Origin: Eumeta japonica
Lineage: Eukaryota > Arthropoda > Insecta > Lepidoptera > Psychidae
Assembly (NCBI GenBank): GCA_005406025.1
Contig: BGZK01001335.1
Coordinates: forward strand, 62,001-126,000
Length of the DNA: 64,000 nt
Direction: 5' to 3'
Shown: piece after piece, positions 58,816 to 64,000 of the stretch
Position numbering within the stretch: the stretch's first letter is position 1
How the letters are laid out: each line of letters starts with the position of its first letter
Position numbers and translations under genes: made by a program
Notes under the pieces: model-generated
What the model was told of the DNA's origin: nothing
The model's input: the letters and a program-made list of their open reading frames with translations, nothing else
The model's database searches: none

Positions 58816-60654
58816 AAATTATTTTATTGCTGTAAATATTGACTATGGCTCAGTAGTAAGGTACTACTGAATCTCAGTTTTGTAGTTTTGTGGAGTCCTT
58901 TCTATGAACGCAGCATTATGCTCCTCAATTCAAGATTTTTTCTTTAGTTCTTAATATTTTCGTGATTTGGTCGCAAAAATAATGATCATCTCTTGATTCA
59001 TAATACCCACGAATAGAATAATTTATATATATAACTACCGAAACTATGTAAACTTCGTATAAATATGCCACGCATTATTAAAGCAAACATCACCCAACTC
59101 ACTTTTCTATCCAGACTGTCCACTATCTTACCATTAGATCGTCACCCCATCGCTTACAACCGCGAAATCTACCGGAACAATCGCCGCGCAGGCGGGTACA
59201 CATTGAGAGAGAAAAATGATTATTTATCTTTATCTAGCTGTAATAAATCAAGTTCTGCACGTCACTCGGTACGCGTCGCCGCGCCCCTGCCGTCGTCGGC
59301 CTTCAATGTAACTCGTATTATGGCTAATACTCGTGTGCCAAGAAAACGTGTTCTGTGTGTAACATTACACTTTGACTTTTGTTCGACCTTCTACATGCTT
59401 TCACATTTTAGCCAATCCCAGGAAAATAAGTTATGAAAATTTTTAAGGTTTGATTATACAGTTTAAAATATAAAGACGGATATCATTAATTAATAAAAAA
59501 AAGATAGTAATAGCAAACAGGTCTAAAACTGGTTAGAATTATTATTACGTGTTCGCTTTATAACGATCCATTATAGCAAAGAATATAAGTCTCACCTATA
59601 TATTTTTCCTTTTTGTGGTTCCTGTATACTGTTTAAATTTTATCAATAGCTTTGTAGTGTTTCTTTAATGATAAAACTAATTAAATAAATGTACACTAGG
59701 TAAATTTCTAAAGAGAATTAATTCATTTATTGCACTCTTTATCAAGTATCCCCTATAGCCTGCCCACCCAAAACTGCACTTGGATTTCTACGTTAAGTCC
59801 CAGAAAAGGTTTTTCAAGTTGTCTCAAGTACAGTCACCCTGGACTTACATATACATAAGATATAAATAAGCCAATTTCAGTACAACTTAATGCTCTCAAC
59901 AACGTATGTAATGGGTACATAATTTATATCTTCGTCATTTGTTACGGTCACATGGCCGAGTACATTTTAAACTTATTACTCGCTTCGCTCGCCCGCCACA
60001 TCCAAGCGAAAAGTAACCCTAATTCTTCGCCTTACGACATTTATGTTAACTTGAATACTATAGACAATCTTTTCACAAAACTAATAACTTTTACTTATGC
60101 CATAAATGCTACTACTACTATTGAATGTAGTCACATGGATCATAGCGTTTACGTATTGTAATGTGTAAGTACATTTGTGTCAATTTCTTTATGTCAATTC
60201 TATCTGGAATTCAGTATTCGAAAGTGAGATAGCTGTAAATTTGTAAGGTAATCGTACATTAAGGACTTTTACTAAAACGGGTTCTTTTGATTATTAAGAA
60301 ATAAATTTGTGTACCTATTTCTGAACTTACTCATAGAATAATAAATCGTTCTAAATTTTAAAGGACTATTTATATTCATGTGCTGTTCGCACTTGAAAGC
60401 TTAATTTTATAAAAATTTAAAAAAATATTAATAATAATATTTAGAAAAAAATATATATGTACATCGGAAATAAGAGGCAATCTCCTAATTAGCAAACTTA
60501 CTAAAATGTTTCCCTCCATTAGGTTAAATAGCAATACCAAACTACTTATCTTGATTAACTTAGCTGTTGCGGAAGGAAAAGTCACTACTTATTTCATTCT
60601 TAGTTTCGCGTTGGATAAACTTTATGTGAATAAGAAATATAAAATACTAGTTTT

Positions 60655-60764
60655 TACCCGCGATCCCGCCCGCGTTGAAATAAATAAATGTATTCATTCG
60701 TTATCCTGATCCCGACCCCGTACTTGATTTCAATTTGACACACAATACACACACACACAAACAC
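60655..60764. repeat. Minisatellite flank (CCCGCGATCCCGCCCGCG) plus (CA)n
   Basis: ACTAGTTTTTACCCGCGATC begins the flank; CCTGATCCCGACCCCGTAC follows, then ACACACACACACA at 60747-60760. It has the same flank and unit style as the copies at 13944 and 39750. Confidence 0.55.
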
Positions 60765-61248
60765 CACTCAGAATTGAGTCTTACTGCTTTAAAATGTCGA
60801 TATTTGATAAAAATTCTATTTTTGTAAATTGGAGTCAAAAAAGGAACTGCCCGAATTTTTTTAAATTTTTAACGTTCTTCAGGGGGAAATTCAAAAACGA
60901 GACATTCATAGGTGATCACTGGATATGCTAGTGGTTTTGTTACAATTTCTATAAAAAGTTAAGTTCATCTGTTATCAAATGAAGTACATTTTTTACAAAA
61001 TCAGTAGGCATCCCAAATGAACCCTATTTCTCATAATAAGCAGTACGTGATACAATGATAATATGATGACAACGCGAGATGACAATACGAACTCGCGTCT
61101 CATCCATCTACACGTTGTCATTAGATCGGTCTTCTTCATTCAAACTTAAATTATTTCCATTAGTATTTTCAATTTTCCGTGTTTCCTATATAAAATTATT
61201 TTTATTGCTTTAAGTTATATTGTTTTTGCATCGGCTATCGGCATATCG

Positions 61249-61299
61249 GTTATAAACAGACGATTATAATACCGTACATTATAATCGTCTGTTTATAAC
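61249..61299. repeat. Perfect palindrome, 22-bp arms, 7-nt centre
   Basis: GTTATAAACAGACGATTATAAT, ACCGTAC, then the exact reverse complement. Confidence 0.88.
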
Positions 61300-61818
61300 A
61301 GCAGAAATAGAATTGCTGGATCTGTTTCTCCTTCAAATAATTTCTCGTTTTGTATTTCGGTCCGTGCCTACGGTGTTTGATTAGGGACGATTAAAGCCGT
61401 TGTATTAATTAACTTAATTGAAATAGGCACTCTCCGAGATAAACTTAACAGTGCTCTTGTGGGAGATTTCGAGCGATTTTCATTTCGTAGGCTTTGTTTT
61501 GAGAGCAATAACGTAAAGCGAACTACATAGTGACATTCGGTTCATTAATGACGAATAAAGGCCATTCGTTACATTTTTGTTGTATTAACCCAATGACGGT
61601 TTGCCGTTTTCAGAAGTTACATATTTAGCAACATCTACACACATCTAACAGCCCAAGTTTCTGTATAGAATACTCAATTGTTCTTTTGTGACTGTCAGTC
61701 TTTAGGCGAATAATAACGTATATGCAAAGAATATTGCCTCGCCATTGCGTTACGTAAGCAGTTAGCTAGTGAGACGAAGCAATCAAGAAATAATAAACCC
61801 GTTTGCGTCTCTATAATA

Positions 61819-62430
61819 CGAGGGGCATGTTAAAAGCAATTAGACACTCTTTACGTAATAATTTGCTTCTGGCAAATTACAAACCATCGTAAATACTGGT
61901 TGTTTAATGATAAATTTTAAAATGTAACATATTTATATTCAGATATTTTTATTCTTTTATTTTGATTTTTTTTTTTAAACTTGGTGGAGATTTGCTTGCA
62001 ACAATAGAACTTAAACGATGTGGTTTTTGTGCTAAGATTTATTAATATTACAAAAAAGTCTGAAGCCACAAAAATGCTTTGAACTTTCGGTTACTATTTT
62101 TGGTGAGCTTGTTTTTTCACAAGCGACAGTTTTTAATTAGTTTGCTAAGTTTAAAAGAGAACGGAGAAGCTTTGAAGGTGAAGCGAGTACAGGTCGGCCG
62201 CTAACATCCGAAACTCAAGAAAATATTCAAGCAAATGAAAAATTGATCCAAGAGAACCGAAGATTTACATGTACAGAGCTAGAGGAAGGACTGGGTATTA
62301 GATCAGCAGCGATGCAAACCACTATACACGATCACCTTTATCTCCGTAGCGTGGTTCGCCATAGGTGCCGCTCAAACTGACCGATGAGAAGAGAGACTGC
62401 TGGGTAGATTAGTGTACGTCATAGAGAAAC
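61819..62430 (+). pseudogene. mariner-like element, 5' end and N-terminal transposase half
   Basis: Starts CGAGGGGCATGTTAAAAGCA after a TA, which resembles a mariner terminal inverted repeat. Coding remains: GELVFSQATVFN near 62107, FAKFKRERRSFEGEASTGRP near 62140, LTSETQENIQANEKLIQENR near 62203 and FTCTELEEGLGIRSAAMQTT near 62263, the two helix-turn-helix motifs and linker. A stop replaces a Trp (FN-stop-FAKF) and the catalytic domain is gone. The 3' limit is uncertain. Confidence 0.75.
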
Positions 62431-62894
62431 TCAACGGAGACGAGAAAAACATATGTACGATATATTGATCAATGTCGGAACATGGCTGAACAGAAACAAA
62501 ACGACAATAGACCGTAGTTATAACAATAGTTTGTTTTTCAAAAGTCCCCAAAGTGTCATTCTAGAAGTAGGGACTGAACTGCTAGCGGATCTCGCCGACA
62601 ATGTCTAGCGAAATGAGAATCGCGCAGTAGCGGCCCGCTGCTCACTACTCACGTGCCATTAGTTAGCGACGATGACGCGCCGCTTCACGAGCCGCCAACT
62701 GAGAAGATAATCCGTTCAGATTGCACGGATCACAGCACAATCACCTGGAGCTATGAAAGTTCACGTCGAACCGGAGGTGGTAGTTCCAGATTAAAAGGCC
62801 CAATTATTAGTTATAAAAAAATATAATAAGATTGCTGTTAAAACATTAAAGAAATAAATAGATTAGCCTAATCGCTATGGTAGATCGCCAATCC

Positions 62895-63070
62895 ATATGT
62901 TGGCAATTTGACTGCAGCATAGAAATGGCCGGCTCGACCGCTGAAATATCATACTTCCACATAATGCGGGCGTGACTCAGCAGCTTCCGCTGTTCCGTTT
63001 CGTCCAGTGAATAAGAGTTTAGGTGGCCCACTGCCCCCTCTTCCAATTGTATCAGCTCGATCCTCTTTCC
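62895..63070. repeat. Interspersed repeat, copy A
   Basis: Contains GGCCGGCTCGACC, CAGCAGCTTCCGCTGTTCCG and TTTCGTCCAGTGAATAAGAG followed by TGGCCCACTGCCCCCTCTTC. The copy at 63560 has the same blocks in the same order and orientation. The open minus-strand frames across it are not taken as genes. Confidence 0.6.
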
Positions 63071-63559
63071 CTTCCAATGGAAGGGAAAAGGATATCGAAT
63101 AGTAGGGAATTCTCAAGAATCTGTCATCGCAATGGTGACTCTTCTGGAGTTGCAAGGGTCCATGGGCGGCGCTAACTATCTACTCTCTGGTGGCTCGCCT
63201 ATCTCGTTTGCTTTTCGAATATATTACAAAAAAATTTACTTGCTAACCAAATGCTTTTTTAGTGTTTCATGTCAAAACAATATCTAATAAAGAAATATAC
63301 ATTAAAACATTCTAGCGTCTGTGACTCGTCAGTAGTTGCTAAACGAAAAACGTTTCAAAATGTAAAATCGATGTTTAATTGACAAAAATCATCATAAATC
63401 CAATTATAATGCAATAAGATCAAGGAAATACAATGTTTTCCAGATTTCTTCACAATTTTCAAACTCTGAAGGGTTAACAATTCTTTTATGGGTGACTGCA
63501 TTCCATTTTATAACAGAATTCTTAAGGAAATACTAGAATTAAACAATAATTGTGGTAGA

Positions 63560-63700
63560 GTAATGCTGTGCCAAGGGCCGGATCGACCCACGCAACACTA
63601 CATTCTCACAGAATACAGGTATGAAGTAACAGTTTCTGCTGCTGTTTCATCCAGTGAGTAAAAGTTCCGATGGCGCATTCCCTCTCTATCACTCCGCAAC
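63560..63700. repeat. Interspersed repeat, copy B
   Basis: GGGCCGGATCGACCC, CAGTTTCTGCTGCTGTTTCA, TCCAGTGAGTAAAAGTTCCG and TGGCGCATTCCCTCTCTATC, a diverged direct repeat of 62895-63070. Confidence 0.6.
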
Positions 63701-63904
63701 CTCCCTTCGTCAGCCCACTCATCGTCGAGCGATAAGGAATAGCAATGACAAAATTAAAAAATCATTACATTTTTACAGTTAATTTGATTAGTGGATTTTT
63801 ATTCAGGTCATTACTCAAAATACTATTCAAAATCTTACTTCCGAACAATTAAGTCTACGATTATCAGTATTCCAATGAATGTTTATAGTACCTGAAATAT
63901 CGAA

Positions 63905-64000
63905 AATTATATCTGACTCTACTTTGATGGCTTAAGATATTTAGTATCTTTAACCGAGACCTCTACTTCGATTCTGTTGTCCCGCGTTAGTCTCGTAATC
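63905..64000. repeat. Minisatellite-like tract at the window edge
   Basis: TATCTGACTCTACTTTGATG, TTAACCGAGACCTCTACTTC and GATTCTGTTGTCCCGCG continue to the end of the window; similar in style to the dispersed family. Confidence 0.4.

Larger units (their letters stand above)
58816..61818. other. Intergenic; no gene recognised
   Basis: Holds a GC-richer block at 59140-59340, a minisatellite/CCCGCG flank at 60655-60735, a (CA)n tract at 60738-60764, the palindrome at 61249-61299 and a unique block at 61330-61570. The 123-codon frame at 59065-59436 has no recognisable domain. Confidence 0.45.
62431..64000. other. Intergenic with two copies of one repeat; no gene recognised
   Basis: Apart from the two related blocks at 62895-63070 and 63560-63700 and a minisatellite-like tract at 63905-64000, nothing was recognised. 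A small hairpin TTTCCCTTCC/GGAAGGGAAA lies near 63067-63090. Confidence 0.45.

Noticed and set aside
59065..59436. 123-codon open frame with ATG
   Set aside because: No family resemblance; includes a GC-rich patch of unclear nature. Not supported as a gene.
1..64000. CRISPR array, operon or other prokaryotic system
   Set aside because: No regularly spaced repeats; the P450 has spliceosomal introns and the transposons are eukaryotic.

Overview
The window looks like nuclear DNA of an insect, most likely a moth or butterfly. It is AT-rich, contains one multi-exon insect-type cytochrome P450 gene (CYP3 clan, CYP9 family), and is otherwise a gene-poor stretch full of decayed transposable elements. 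The case for Lepidoptera is the mix of repeats: tRNA-derived SINEs with a lepidopteran-style body, RTE-like LINE tails, many mariner lineages and Penelope-like elements. It rests on remembered family features, not on a database search, so the order is probable and no species is named.

The only convincing host gene is the P450 on the + strand (about 5577 to 15385). Nine exons join in phase and carry the expected P450 landmarks in order: WxxxR, I-helix AGFDST, K-helix ETLR, DPERF and the heme loop ending PRNCFG. Two things are wrong with it. The exon for the N-terminal membrane anchor is not recognisable anywhere upstream in the window, where a wrecked Copia retrotransposon (1520 to about 5190) and a SINE lie directly against the first visible exon. 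The fourth visible exon has a one-base insertion that breaks the frame. It may be a recent pseudogene, or a gene with its first exon outside the window plus a sequence error. One intron carries a mariner fragment, an unassigned coding-like stretch and a Penelope-like element with a 12-bp target duplication.

From 15.4 kb to the end no further host gene can be supported. Recognisable elements are two more Penelope-like copies (30.6-31.9 and 37.5-37.7 kb), at least six mariner-type transposase remnants from different lineages, LINE (RTE-like) fragments near 19 and 58 kb, four SINE-like copies, one MITE with 44-bp terminal inverted repeats, and a dispersed degenerate minisatellite (units like GATCGG/GAATCG and the complement) with about fourteen copies. 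Scattered GC-rich, non-repetitive islands could be conserved regulatory DNA, but that cannot be judged from one sequence.

The least explained signal is a set of head-to-head palindromes with almost no loop: arms of 14, 33, 42 and 36 bp around 2-nt centres at 37.9, 40.5 and 41.4 kb, and others at 34.6, 49.9, 51.6 and 61.3 kb. They differ in sequence and in degree of decay, which suggests a recurrent local process of inverted duplication rather than one repeat family.
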